From: RGIG1681 sp045594425
GTDB lineage: Bacteria; Bacillota; Clostridia; Christensenellales; UBA1242
Assembly: GCA_045594425.1 (NCBI GenBank)
Contig: JAZNYK010000011.1
Span: 1 to 64,000, forward strand
Direction: 5' to 3'
DNA length: 64,000 nucleotides
The notes under the pieces were generated by a model that searched no databases, was not told where the DNA came from, and was given only the letters and a program-made list of their open reading frames with translations. Shown here one piece after another: positions 36,557-44,416 of this stretch. Every line of letters begins with the position of its first letter. The stretch's first letter is position 1. The position numbers and the translations under genes were made by a program.

Positions 36557-37106
36557 AAACTTCTCCTTTCCTTTTTAAGTATAAATTTTTTATAAAATTA
36601 ATCAAGTAAAATAAACCCACTGCAAAACAAATGCCAATGCCAAAACCTGTTAGAACATCCGATAAATAATGGACACATAAAACAAGCCTAGATGTTCCAA
36701 TTAAAATTGGAAATGGAAGCACATAAAGTCCTGCTTTTTTTGAATGCATAAACACACTTGCTGCAAGCGCCATTGAAACGGTCGAATGACCCGATGCCAT
36801 AGAATAATCTGTTGGAATTTCATAACCAGCAAGTTCGCAAACGCCAGCAAATTCAGGATGAGAAGTTAATGGTCTTGCTCTTTTAACAACTTCTTTTAAA
36901 AAATAATTGTTAAAACAAAAAGCAATCAAGCAGGTAATGCCCGCATATATACCGATTTTTCGAGTTTTTTTGAAAATCAAAAGAGCACTCACTATCAAGC
37001 AAATTGCCCACCACTCACCAAACAATGTGATGATTTTAAATAACACAGCAAAAAACTTGCTTTTGCCAAATGTGTTAAAAATCCAGTTTGTTATGGAATA
37101 GTCCAT
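36525..37106 (-). CDS. PAP2-family membrane phosphatase, 193 aa
   Basis: Integral membrane lipid or undecaprenyl-diphosphate phosphatase type. The three PAP2 motifs are present in order: KRARPLTSHP near residue 72, SGHST near 104 and SRLVLCVHYLSDV near 140. Five or six hydrophobic helices surround them. It may recycle undecaprenyl carrier or act on phosphatidic acid or PGP. It starts 14 bases after hisS and overlaps rdgB, forming a hisS-PAP2-rdgB unit. AGGAG ribosome site. Confidence 0.9.
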   Translation of the reverse strand: MDYSITNWIFNTFGKSKFFAVLFKIITLFGEWWAICLIVSALLIFKKTRKIGIYAGITCLIAFCFNNYFLKEVVKRARPLTSHPEFAGVCELAGYEIPTDYSMASGHSTVSMALAASVFMHSKKAGLYVLPFPILIGTSRLVLCVHYLSDVLTGFGIGICFAVGLFYLINFIKNLYLKRKGEVYEKVNSSNKK

Positions 37107-37120
37107 AATTTCTCCTATGA

Positions 37121-38377
37121 TTAAAGTTCAATAATATTTTCTAAATTAGACATTTTTACAAGTTTTTTATAATTGTTATTTTTGAGTTTGTCTGCAAAGT
37201 TGTTAAAGTTTTTAGGGAATGCAAAAATTGCAACTTCGTATCCTTTGTTAATTAAATCAACCTTTGCACGCATAACGTCTTCATAAGAGTCTTTTTTGTC
37301 ATAAACAAGAGCAAGTTTGTTTGAAGGAACCATATATCCCCTTTCAACCATAAGCATTGCAACTGAATACAAACCAATACTGCATCCAACTGCAGGAATG
37401 CTTGTTCCCAAAAACTTTTCAATCATGCGGTCATATCTTCCGCCGCCACCAATTGCTCTGCCAAAATCATCATCAAACACTTCAAAAACAGTGCCTGTGT
37501 AATAGCCTTGACCACGAATAACTGCAGCATCATAATCAACTTCAAAACCTTCAATTTTAAATTTTTCTGCTGTTTCAATAATAAGTTTAAGCGATTGAAC
37601 AACTGCTTCAGAAACACCAACCTTTGCAAGCATTTCAAATTTTTTGGCATTGTTTTTTTCTTGTTTTAACATTGCAAAAACATTAATAAGTTTTTCAACT
37701 TTTTCTGCACTATAACCATTTTCAACAAGTTCCGCTTTAACCCCTTCAAATCCAATTTTATCGAACTTGTCTAGGCTGATGCAGATATCTGTAACTTTTT
37801 CAAGTTCAAAACCAGCATTAACAATAATATCATTAAGTGCTCTGCGGTCATTGATTTTAAATGTGAGTTTTTTAAATCCTAAATTTTTGTATGAACACAT
37901 ATAAGCATACAAAAGTTCAATTTCTGCCATTGGTGAAGCATCACCCAAAATGTCAATATCACATTGTGTAAATTGACGAACACGACCTCTTTGTGGACGT
38001 TCTGCTCTGAACGATTCATCAATTTGAATTGCCTTGAATGGATATGGCAACTTTTCTTTGTTGTCAGCAAAAAAACGAACAAGTGGAACTGTGAGGTCAT
38101 ATCTTAAACCTTCTTCAACAATATCGTTTTCTGAAAGGTTTGGTTTTGAAAGGTCAAGTTTGTCACCACGCTTGATTGTTTTAAACATCAATTTTTGGTT
38201 ATCCCCAGAATCTCCATTTGTGAGTAAATCCAAATTTTCTAAAATTGGAGTTTTTATTTGCAAGAAACCATTTTGTTTGTAGGTTTCAAGAATAATTCTT
38301 TCAGCGTAACTTCTAACTTCCATTTCACTTGGAAGATAGTCAACTGTTCCTCTAACAGGCTTTGTGCTAAATTTCAT
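37121..38377 (-). CDS. hisS: Histidyl-tRNA synthetase
   Basis: Class II synthetase charging tRNA-His. Motif 2 region RAERPQRGRVRQF is near residue 118. The His-specific loops appear as YDLTVPLVRF near 95 and RGQGYYTGTVFEV near 285, the latter differing from the common RGLDYYTGT. Motif 3 GGGGRYDRM follows. A C-terminal anticodon domain of about 85 residues ends the protein. 418 residues, normal. AAGGGGA ribosome site. No T-box leader precedes it. Confidence 0.95.
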   Translation of the reverse strand: MKFSTKPVRGTVDYLPSEMEVRSYAERIILETYKQNGFLQIKTPILENLDLLTNGDSGDNQKLMFKTIKRGDKLDLSKPNLSENDIVEEGLRYDLTVPLVRFFADNKEKLPYPFKAIQIDESFRAERPQRGRVRQFTQCDIDILGDASPMAEIELLYAYMCSYKNLGFKKLTFKINDRRALNDIIVNAGFELEKVTDICISLDKFDKIGFEGVKAELVENGYSAEKVEKLINVFAMLKQEKNNAKKFEMLAKVGVSEAVVQSLKLIIETAEKFKIEGFEVDYDAAVIRGQGYYTGTVFEVFDDDFGRAIGGGGRYDRMIEKFLGTSIPAVGCSIGLYSVAMLMVERGYMVPSNKLALVYDKKDSYEDVMRAKVDLINKGYEVAIFAFPKNFNNFADKLKNNNYKKLVKMSNLENIIEL

Positions 38378-38477
38378 AATAGTTTCCCCTTATATATAAA
38401 GTAGTTGCTAATGTTCTGCTTTTATTATAACAACCATCTGTGCTTAACAAAAACAAAATTATAGCATTAATTTAATT

Positions 38478-39350
38478 TTATTCTGCAAGAAAATCTTTCA
38501 CCAACTTTGTGGCTTTTTCAACAAGGTTATCTTTTGCATCAAGCCACACAACATTTTTTTCTTTGTTATACCATGTATTTTGCCTTTTGGCAAAATGTCG
38601 TTCTTCTTTGAAAAGTTCTTCAAAAAAGATATCATAAGACTCAAATTTATTATCTAATAAATCAACAACAAACTTGGCTTCCAATCCCAAGCCCTGCAAA
38701 AATTCTTTGCTAACACCTTTTTGAGTCAATCCTTTGATTTCTTCAATCATGTTTGGCATACGGGCTTCTAGCCTTGTTTTGATTCTTTCATAAATTTCTT
38801 CACGCTCCCACTTTACGCCAATTTGCAAAACATTATATCTTGGCTTATTTGGAAGTTTTTCTAAAGACGCAACTTCGATTGCTCGAATAAGTCTGCGCCT
38901 TGTGACTTCACCATCAACTTTAGCGTTATATTTTTTACATAAGTCATTTAATTGTTCATCTGACAATTTTTCAAGATTTTTTCTAAAATTTTCATCAGGT
39001 TTTTGTTCAATTAAATTATAGCCTTCAACAACCGCTCTTGAATAAAGCCCTGTGCCACCAACCAAAAATGGAGTTTTGCCTCTTGAAATTATATCTTCAA
39101 TTTTTTCATAGGCTTGTTTTTGAAAATCAAAAAGAGTGAACTGTGTGCCAAGGTCAACCACGTCAAGCAAATGATGTTTAATCTCCGCCTGCTCATCTGC
39201 AGTCACCTTGCCTGAACACCAATCAAGACCAACATAAACCTGTCTTGAATCAGCAGACACAATTTCACCATTAAATCTTTTTGCCAGTTCAATTCCAAGC
39301 GAACTTTTGCCAGAAGATGTTAATCCTATAACTGAAATTAATTTTTTCAT
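38478..39350 (-). CDS. miaA: tRNA dimethylallyltransferase MiaA
   Basis: Adds dimethylallyl to A37 of UNN-decoding tRNAs. The P-loop GLTSSGKSS is at residues 9-17. SADSRQVYVGLDWCSGK (residues 33-50) is the conserved substrate region, VGGTGLYSRA lies near 98 and RRRLIRAIEV near 155. 290 residues, usual length. The start at 39350 is preferred for its spacing from AAGAGA. The longer frame begins inside the end of the Nudix gene. It follows the Nudix gene by about 14 bases. Confidence 0.95.
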   Translation of the reverse strand: MKKLISVIGLTSSGKSSLGIELAKRFNGEIVSADSRQVYVGLDWCSGKVTADEQAEIKHHLLDVVDLGTQFTLFDFQKQAYEKIEDIISRGKTPFLVGGTGLYSRAVVEGYNLIEQKPDENFRKNLEKLSDEQLNDLCKKYNAKVDGEVTRRRLIRAIEVASLEKLPNKPRYNVLQIGVKWEREEIYERIKTRLEARMPNMIEEIKGLTQKGVSKEFLQGLGLEAKFVVDLLDNKFESYDIFFEELFKEERHFAKRQNTWYNKEKNVVWLDAKDNLVEKATKLVKDFLAE

Positions 39351-39364
39351 AAAATTTTCTCTTT

Positions 39365-39994
39365 TCACCAAGCAATATCACGATGACTTCCATGTTTTAC
39401 ATCATCATAATAATCAAAATATTTTGTTTTGTCTTTTGACTTAATTGCTTTCTTTTTATTTAATTTATTTTTTTTATCTTTTTCTTTTAATTTTTTATCA
39501 ATTTCAAAAATAAAGCCAAGTGTTGGAACAAATGTGCCGTTTTCGAAACGCTCTTTAATTTCAACTATTTTCACCCATTCTGCAGTAAGCACTTCTTTTG
39601 TTGGTGCATTTTCTAAATCAAAGTCGCCATTATAATCAAAATACCACACATCCATAATGTCACTAAATTTTTTGCCATTAAACGCTTCACGAACTTCTGA
39701 ATGAATAAGTTTTCCTTTTTCAGGGTTTAGTTTTACACCAAGTTCTTCATAAACTTCTCTAACCCCACCTTCTAAACTTGTTTCGCCAGAAAGTATTGAA
39801 CCGCCAACAAATTCAAACAAAAGTGGATAAGATTGTCTTTCAGCATCACGTTGAGCAATTAAATATTCGCCTTTTGAATTTCTGATAACAACATGAACAA
39901 CCAAATGATAGCACCCTTCAGGGATAACATTTCCACGAATATGAGTTTGCCCTGTTAGGTTTTTATCTTTGTCATAAAGGTCCCAAATCTCCAT
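39365..39994 (-). CDS. Nudix hydrolase, 209 aa
   Basis: Hydrolyses a nucleoside-diphosphate-linked substrate. The Nudix box is complete: G, then E in SGETS, then REVYEELGV with REXXEE spacing at about residues 65-88. The N-terminal EIWDLYDKDKNLTG resembles isopentenyl-diphosphate isomerase-like Nudix proteins that act on phosphorylated metabolites. The last 40 residues are a very basic Lys/Asp tail. The start at 39994 has a GGGGA site. Co-transcribed with miaA. Substrate not predictable. Confidence 0.88.
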   Translation of the reverse strand: MEIWDLYDKDKNLTGQTHIRGNVIPEGCYHLVVHVVIRNSKGEYLIAQRDAERQSYPLLFEFVGGSILSGETSLEGGVREVYEELGVKLNPEKGKLIHSEVREAFNGKKFSDIMDVWYFDYNGDFDLENAPTKEVLTAEWVKIVEIKERFENGTFVPTLGFIFEIDKKLKEKDKKNKLNKKKAIKSKDKTKYFDYYDDVKHGSHRDIAW

Positions 39995-40033
39995 AAAATC
40001 CCCCATTTTTGAATTTTTTGCATAATTATTTTG

Positions 40034-40062
40034 CAAAAACTGATATGGTTTTGCAGTTTTTG
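40034..40062. repeat. 9-bp inverted repeat upstream of Nudix gene
   Basis: CAAAAACTG and CAGTTTTTG separated by 11 bases. Could form a hairpin in minus-strand RNA between the 120-bp repeat and the Nudix start. Weak as a terminator because no T run follows. Confidence 0.6.
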
Positions 40063-40071
40063 AAAAACACA

Positions 40072-40364
40072 CATTGTTATTGCTTAAGGTTTAAGCACAC
40101 CAATGTTTCAACGTTTGCGGTTTCACTTTTTTATATTTTCAATATTTGTTCCACTCTCGCCGTGGGCGAAACTTTCGCAAACTTTTTCCACATTGTTATT
40201 GCTTAACGTTTAAGCATACCAATGTTTCAACGTTTGCGGTTTCTCTTTTTTTATATTTTCAATATTTGTTCCACTCTCGCCGTGGGCGAAACTTTCGCAA
40301 ACTTTTTCCACATTGTTATTGCTTAAGATTTAAGCATACCAATGTTTCAACGTTTGCGGTTTGT
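40072..40364 (-). repeat. 120-bp tandem repeat duplicating the rlmD 3' end
   Basis: Units begin at 40072, 40191 and 40311 with the same CATTGTTATTGCTTAA. The first two are 119 and 120 bp and nearly identical. The third is the authentic end of the methyltransferase gene plus flank. On the minus strand each unit spells the last residues of that gene (TANVETLVC, then LN, then KQ and TAA) followed by the same 3' flank containing GCGAAAGTTTCGC. Copies differ by only a few bases, one changing Leu to Val. It holds no CRISPR-like spacers. Confidence 0.93.
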
Positions 40365-41665
40365 GGAAACATATCATAAGGCTGAACAAACGATAAGTCA
40401 TACTTCTCTTTTAAGATAGCAAGGTCTCGGGCAAGAGTTGCAGGATTGCATGATAAATAAACAATCTTTTTAGGTTCACTTGTTAAAAAGGCTTCAACAA
40501 CTGTTTTATCTAAACCTTTTCGTGGAGGGTCAACAACGACAGCAAAATCACCTTCAAGTTCTTTTGCAAGTTCTGGAATAATTTTTGCACAATCACCGTT
40601 AATATTAATTAAATTGTCCAAATTGTTTATCTTTTTTAAATTATTTGCATTTTCTGTTGCTTCTTTAACAATTTCCACACCCCACACATTTGAAGTGTTT
40701 TTTGCAATAATTGAAGACAATAACCCAGCCCCGCTATATGCATCGATTACATTTTTCTCGCCTTTAACAAGGCTAATTATTTTTGAATATATTTCATTTT
40801 TAATATAGCCATTAACCTGTAAAAAACTTCTATTATTAACGGCATAATCAACACCAAATTCATGAAATTCAAGTTCTTGAACACCATAAATTTTTTCATC
40901 AAAATTGCCAAAAATGACATTATTGTTTAAATTATTTACATTTTTAACTATTCCAAAGTCTGAAAATGCAGTTTTTAGTTTTTGAATCAATGGCTCAAAT
41001 TTATTGAATTTTTTGTTCGTGACCACAACAGTTAAAATAAACCTGTCTTCATGTTCACGAACAACAATATGTTTAACATCGCCCACATGGGCGTGTTCGT
41101 CATAGCCTGAAATTTTATTTTCAAGCATATATTCTTTAAACAACTTTAAAATAGTTTTAACATTCTCACTTTGAAGCAAACAATCCTCGACACCAATGAT
41201 GCGATGACTGTTTTTTTGATACATACCTATTTTTAATTCACCCTTGTCATTTTGAACAGGAAACGCAAACTTGTTTCTGTATCTAAACTGCTTATCACTT
41301 GCAACAACATCGTTTATTTTTGTTTCAATTTTTGCATATTTTTCAAGTGAATTTCTCACCATTTCTTTTTTAAAATCAAGTTGCATTGAGTATGGCATAT
41401 GCTGAATATCACATCCACCACACTTCCCAAAATGTGGACAAGGCGCACACACTCTTTCTTTGCTAGGCTCAATAATTTTTACAACCTTTGCAATCAAGAA
41501 TGAATTTTTATCATTAATAATATGCACAAGCACTTTTTCACCAACTAAAGCGAACGGAACAAAAATAACAATCCCATCAAAGATTGCCACACCCTCACCA
41601 TTTGCTCCAATGCGTTCAATGGTGACTTCTAGTTCGTCATTTTTCTTTAGTGTTTTATTTTGCAT
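40316..41665 (-). CDS. rlmD: 23S rRNA (uracil-C5)-methyltransferase, RlmD/TrmA-type
   Basis: SAM-dependent m5U methyltransferase. The N-terminal TRAM domain is at residues 5-65. An iron-sulfur cluster motif, CPHFGKCGGC, lies at about 78-88 with a preceding Cys, as in RumA/RlmD proteins. The SAM site is DAYSGAGLLSS near 305. VVDPPRKGL near 375 and the catalytic Cys in YLSCNPATLARD near 400 complete the enzyme. 449 residues, normal. The exact target uridine (1939 or 747) cannot be read. The last 15 codons are reiterated in the downstream repeat. Divergent from the radical-SAM gene. Confidence 0.92.
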   Translation of the reverse strand: MQNKTLKKNDELEVTIERIGANGEGVAIFDGIVIFVPFALVGEKVLVHIINDKNSFLIAKVVKIIEPSKERVCAPCPHFGKCGGCDIQHMPYSMQLDFKKEMVRNSLEKYAKIETKINDVVASDKQFRYRNKFAFPVQNDKGELKIGMYQKNSHRIIGVEDCLLQSENVKTILKLFKEYMLENKISGYDEHAHVGDVKHIVVREHEDRFILTVVVTNKKFNKFEPLIQKLKTAFSDFGIVKNVNNLNNNVIFGNFDEKIYGVQELEFHEFGVDYAVNNRSFLQVNGYIKNEIYSKIISLVKGEKNVIDAYSGAGLLSSIIAKNTSNVWGVEIVKEATENANNLKKINNLDNLININGDCAKIIPELAKELEGDFAVVVDPPRKGLDKTVVEAFLTSEPKKIVYLSCNPATLARDLAILKEKYDLSFVQPYDMFPQTANVETLVCLNLKQ

Positions 41666-41684
41666 AATTTTACCTACTTTTCAA

Positions 41685-41713
41685 ATTATAGCACGAAGAC
41701 ATCATAATTTCAA
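41685..41713 (-). promoter_or_regulatory. rlmD promoter
   Basis: On the minus strand TTGAAA, 17 bases, TATAAT, 20 bases before the start. Confidence 0.75.
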
Positions 41714-41727
41714 TTATTTTGTTTTAT

Positions 41728-41755
41728 TTGACAATACCTATAATTAATTTATAAT
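41728..41755 (+). promoter_or_regulatory. Promoter of radical-SAM gene, leaderless spacing
   Basis: TTGACA, 16 bases, TATAAT ending seven bases before the ATG at 41763. The leader would be zero to two bases. Confidence 0.75.
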
Positions 41756-41762
41756 TTAAAAC

Positions 41763-42671
41763 ATGGCTAATTTATGTAATATCTGTCCACGAAATTGTGG
41801 CGTTGACCGAAGCAAAACACTTGGCTTTTGCAAAGGTTCAGACAAAATAAAATTATCAAAGGTTATGCTTCATTATTTTGAAGAACCAATAATCAGCGGA
41901 GAAGACACACCCACAAAAAAAGCAAACGGCAGTGGTGCAGTTTTCTTTTCAAACTGCACCCTTAAGTGTGTGTATTGTCAAAACAGTGAAATTTCTGCAG
42001 GTGGCATGGGCAAAGAAATTTCCGTTCAAAAACTTGCCGATATTTTTAAAGAACTAGAAAGTGCCGGTGCAAACAACATAAACCTTGTTTCACCAACCCA
42101 CTACACAAAACAAATTATTGAAGCATTAAATATTTATAGACCAAACATTCCAATTGTTTGGAACACATCAGGTTATGAAAAAGCAGAAACAATAAAACTG
42201 CTCGAAGGGTATGTTGACATATTTTTAACAGATTTTAAATATGTTTCAAGTGAACTTTCATCAAAACTATCCATGGCTCCAAATTATTTTGATGAATGTT
42301 CAAAAGCAACAATTGAAATGAGAAAACAACAACCACTTGACATTATTGAAGATGGGATTATGAAAAAAGGCGTGATTATCAGACATCTCGTTTTGCCTGG
42401 TCAAACCGCTGACAGTCAAAAAGTTATTGATTGGATTAATGACAATCTTGGAAACAAAACTTATTTTAGTTTAATGTCTCAATATGTTCCAATGTCAAAA
42501 GCATTAAATATATCAGAAATTAACCGAAAAATAACACCTCTTGAATATAAGATATTAACAAATAAATTAAAGAAACTTGGATTCAAAAATGCATTTGTTC
42601 AAGAGTTTTCGAGCGCAGAAACGGTTTATACACCAGATTTTAACGTTCAAGATGAAAAATTTACATTTTAA
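41763..42671 (+). CDS. Radical SAM protein, PflX/COG1313 family
   Basis: Putative glycyl-radical-enzyme-activase-like protein of 302 residues. The 4Fe-4S motif is C-x3-C-x2-C in NCTLKCVYCQN near residue 65. The N-terminal CNICPRNCGVDR gives an additional Cys cluster typical of COG1313 proteins. VSPTHYTKQI and a later WNTSGY strand fit the partial TIM barrel. The substrate is unknown and no glycyl-radical enzyme gene is nearby. There is no ribosome site before the ATG, and the -10 box implies a leaderless transcript. Confidence 0.87.
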   Translation: MANLCNICPRNCGVDRSKTLGFCKGSDKIKLSKVMLHYFEEPIISGEDTPTKKANGSGAVFFSNCTLKCVYCQNSEISAGGMGKEISVQKLADIFKELESAGANNINLVSPTHYTKQIIEALNIYRPNIPIVWNTSGYEKAETIKLLEGYVDIFLTDFKYVSSELSSKLSMAPNYFDECSKATIEMRKQQPLDIIEDGIMKKGVIIRHLVLPGQTADSQKVIDWINDNLGNKTYFSLMSQYVPMSKALNISEINRKITPLEYKILTNKLKKLGFKNAFVQEFSSAETVYTPDFNVQDEKFTF

Positions 42672-42736
42672 TTGTTTGCCAAAAGAAATTATTTATGTTA
42701 AATTGATTATACGAATTCTAACTGTAAGGAGAAATT

Positions 42737-43297
42737 ATGAAAGTATTTATTTGCGGAACAGTTGACGCAAGAATTAAACCAAAATATCTTGAAGGTATTG
42801 ATAAAATTGCTCAAAACCTCCTTGACCACAATGACGGCGTAGTTTGTGTTGGCGCTCAAACAGGTTCTATTGGTGCAATGTATAACAAAATGATTGAAGG
42901 TGATGGCTTTGTTGACATTATTGTTCCTGCTCCATACGCTCATGAAGCAGAAGGCATGATTGCTAACTCAATGACACAAGTTGACACACTTTTCATGCTT
43001 CAACAAATCGCGCTCAAAAACACAAGAGCAACAGTTGTTCTTCCTGGCGGAAACGGAACACTCGCTGAACTCTATATGATTACAGACTCAATCAAAAGCA
43101 AGTTTGACACTGACATTGTTATCATTTATAACATTAATGGTTTCTATGACAAACTTAAAGAAATGAACGACTTTATGATGGAAGCAGGTGCACTTAACGA
43201 ACAACAATACAAATTCTTCACATGGTGCAACACCGCTGACGAAGTTATTGAACAACTCGACAAATGGAGAACAAAAGTTCACGGCGATAGCAAATAA
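42737..43297 (+). CDS. LOG-family nucleotide-binding protein, 186 aa
   Basis: Rossmann-like protein of the LOG/lysine-decarboxylase-like family. The signature PGGNGTLAELY is near residue 103. The family members known biochemically are cytokinin-riboside or nucleotide 5'-monophosphate phosphoribohydrolases, so cleavage of a nucleotide base is plausible. The N-terminal VFICGTVDAR replaces the usual VFCGS start. AAGGAG ribosome site. Followed by a GAAA-loop terminator. Confidence 0.85.
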   Translation: MKVFICGTVDARIKPKYLEGIDKIAQNLLDHNDGVVCVGAQTGSIGAMYNKMIEGDGFVDIIVPAPYAHEAEGMIANSMTQVDTLFMLQQIALKNTRATVVLPGGNGTLAELYMITDSIKSKFDTDIVIIYNINGFYDKLKEMNDFMMEAGALNEQQYKFFTWCNTADEVIEQLDKWRTKVHGDSK

Positions 43298-43327
43298 TAA
43301 AAAGATGGCGAAAGCCATCTTTTTTTG
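43298..43327 (+). terminator. Terminator after LOG gene
   Basis: AAAGATGGC, GAAA tetraloop, GCCATCTTTTTTT, just after the stop. Confidence 0.92.
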
Positions 43328-43395
43328 TTATAAATTTACGTTATAAATTTTATTTGTATTTTTTATGATTTTTTGTGGTATTTTTAATATATTAT

Positions 43396-43424
43396 TTGCC
43401 ATATACTTTAAATTTTGATAAAAT
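43396..43424 (+). promoter_or_regulatory. Promoter of GT8 gene
   Basis: TTGCCA, 17 bases, TAAAAT, 18 bases before the ATG, leaving room for AGGAG. Confidence 0.6.
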
Positions 43425-43441
43425 GAAATTAGGAGATTTAT

Positions 43442-44356
43442 ATGGAAAAAATTAAACCAGCATTTGTGGAAAATATTGTTCCAATTTGCTTTTCGGCAAA
43501 CGACAATTATATTCCCCTTCTTGCAACACAAATTGTTTCAATCATCAAAAATAGTTCAGATGATAAAAACTATGATATTGTAATTTTGATGACCCAAATT
43601 AACGATGAAAACAAAGTTAAACTTTTATCGCTTATTTCAAATCATCCAAATTTTTCAATTAGATTTGTTGACGTTGCTCCTTATGTTTATGGTTATAGTT
43701 TTTACATTGAATCTGACATCACAAACACCAAATATTCTGATGAAATTTATTTCAGAGTGCTTGCACCTGCAATTATGGCAGATTATGACCACGTGATTTA
43801 TTTGGATGCCGACCTTATTGTTTTGGATGACCTTGCTCACCTTTTGGAATGTGCTTCAGACAATCATTTGATTGCTGCAGTGCGTGACTATGAAGGCATT
43901 GCAAACTGCTATAACAACAATTATGAACGCACCAAATATAGAATCAGTGAACTAGGTATCACAAACTTTGATGACTATTTCATTTCAGGTGTTATTGTTC
44001 TTAACATAAAATTGTTTAACGAAATATTTAATCCAAAATATTTGCTTGACCTTGCAGTTTCGAAAAATTGGAAACAATATGACCAAGACCTTTTGAACTA
44101 TTTGTGTAAAGGCAGTGTTAAAATTATTGATGCAGGCTGGGATTTTGTTGAAGATATCAACGGAATTTACCAAAGTATGCCAAAACCTTTATTTGAAGAA
44201 TTTTTATCAAGTGAAGCAAACCCAAAAATTATCCACTATTCAGCAAACCGCAAACCTTGGATTAGAACCGAATCTAAATACAACAAATATTTCTGGGAAT
44301 ATGCAAAACAAACACCATATTTAACCCAACTAAAATCTAAAATAAAAGAAGATTAA
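43442..44356 (+). CDS. Glycosyltransferase family 8 protein, 304 aa
   Basis: Retaining glycosyltransferase that uses a UDP-sugar donor. The N-terminal VPICFSANDNYIPLL and the metal-binding DxD in IYLDADLIV near residue 120 are family hallmarks. FISGVIVLNI near residue 180 and the C-terminal HYSANRKPW are conserved acceptor/donor parts. No membrane segment, so it is cytoplasmic or peripheral. The acceptor may be a cell-surface glycan or teichoic-acid-like polymer. AGGAG ribosome site. Single gene between its promoter and a bidirectional terminator. Confidence 0.92.
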   Translation: MEKIKPAFVENIVPICFSANDNYIPLLATQIVSIIKNSSDDKNYDIVILMTQINDENKVKLLSLISNHPNFSIRFVDVAPYVYGYSFYIESDITNTKYSDEIYFRVLAPAIMADYDHVIYLDADLIVLDDLAHLLECASDNHLIAAVRDYEGIANCYNNNYERTKYRISELGITNFDDYFISGVIVLNIKLFNEIFNPKYLLDLAVSKNWKQYDQDLLNYLCKGSVKIIDAGWDFVEDINGIYQSMPKPLFEEFLSSEANPKIIHYSANRKPWIRTESKYNKYFWEYAKQTPYLTQLKSKIKED

Positions 44357-44375
44357 TTATAAAAAAATCAAAATA

Positions 44376-44403
44376 AAAAACACCGAAAATTCGGTGTTTT
44401 TAT
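44376..44403. terminator. Bidirectional terminator, GT8 and sbcC
   Basis: AAAACACCGAA, short loop, TTCGGTGTTTT, usable by both convergent genes. Confidence 0.88.
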
Positions 44404-44416
44404 TTTTTGTTTATTC

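Noticed and set aside
40009..40379. Repeat array considered as CRISPR or as a repeat-protein gene
   Set aside because: The units abut with no unique spacers, and each matches the end of rlmD on the other strand. The plus-strand frames are shadows of that.
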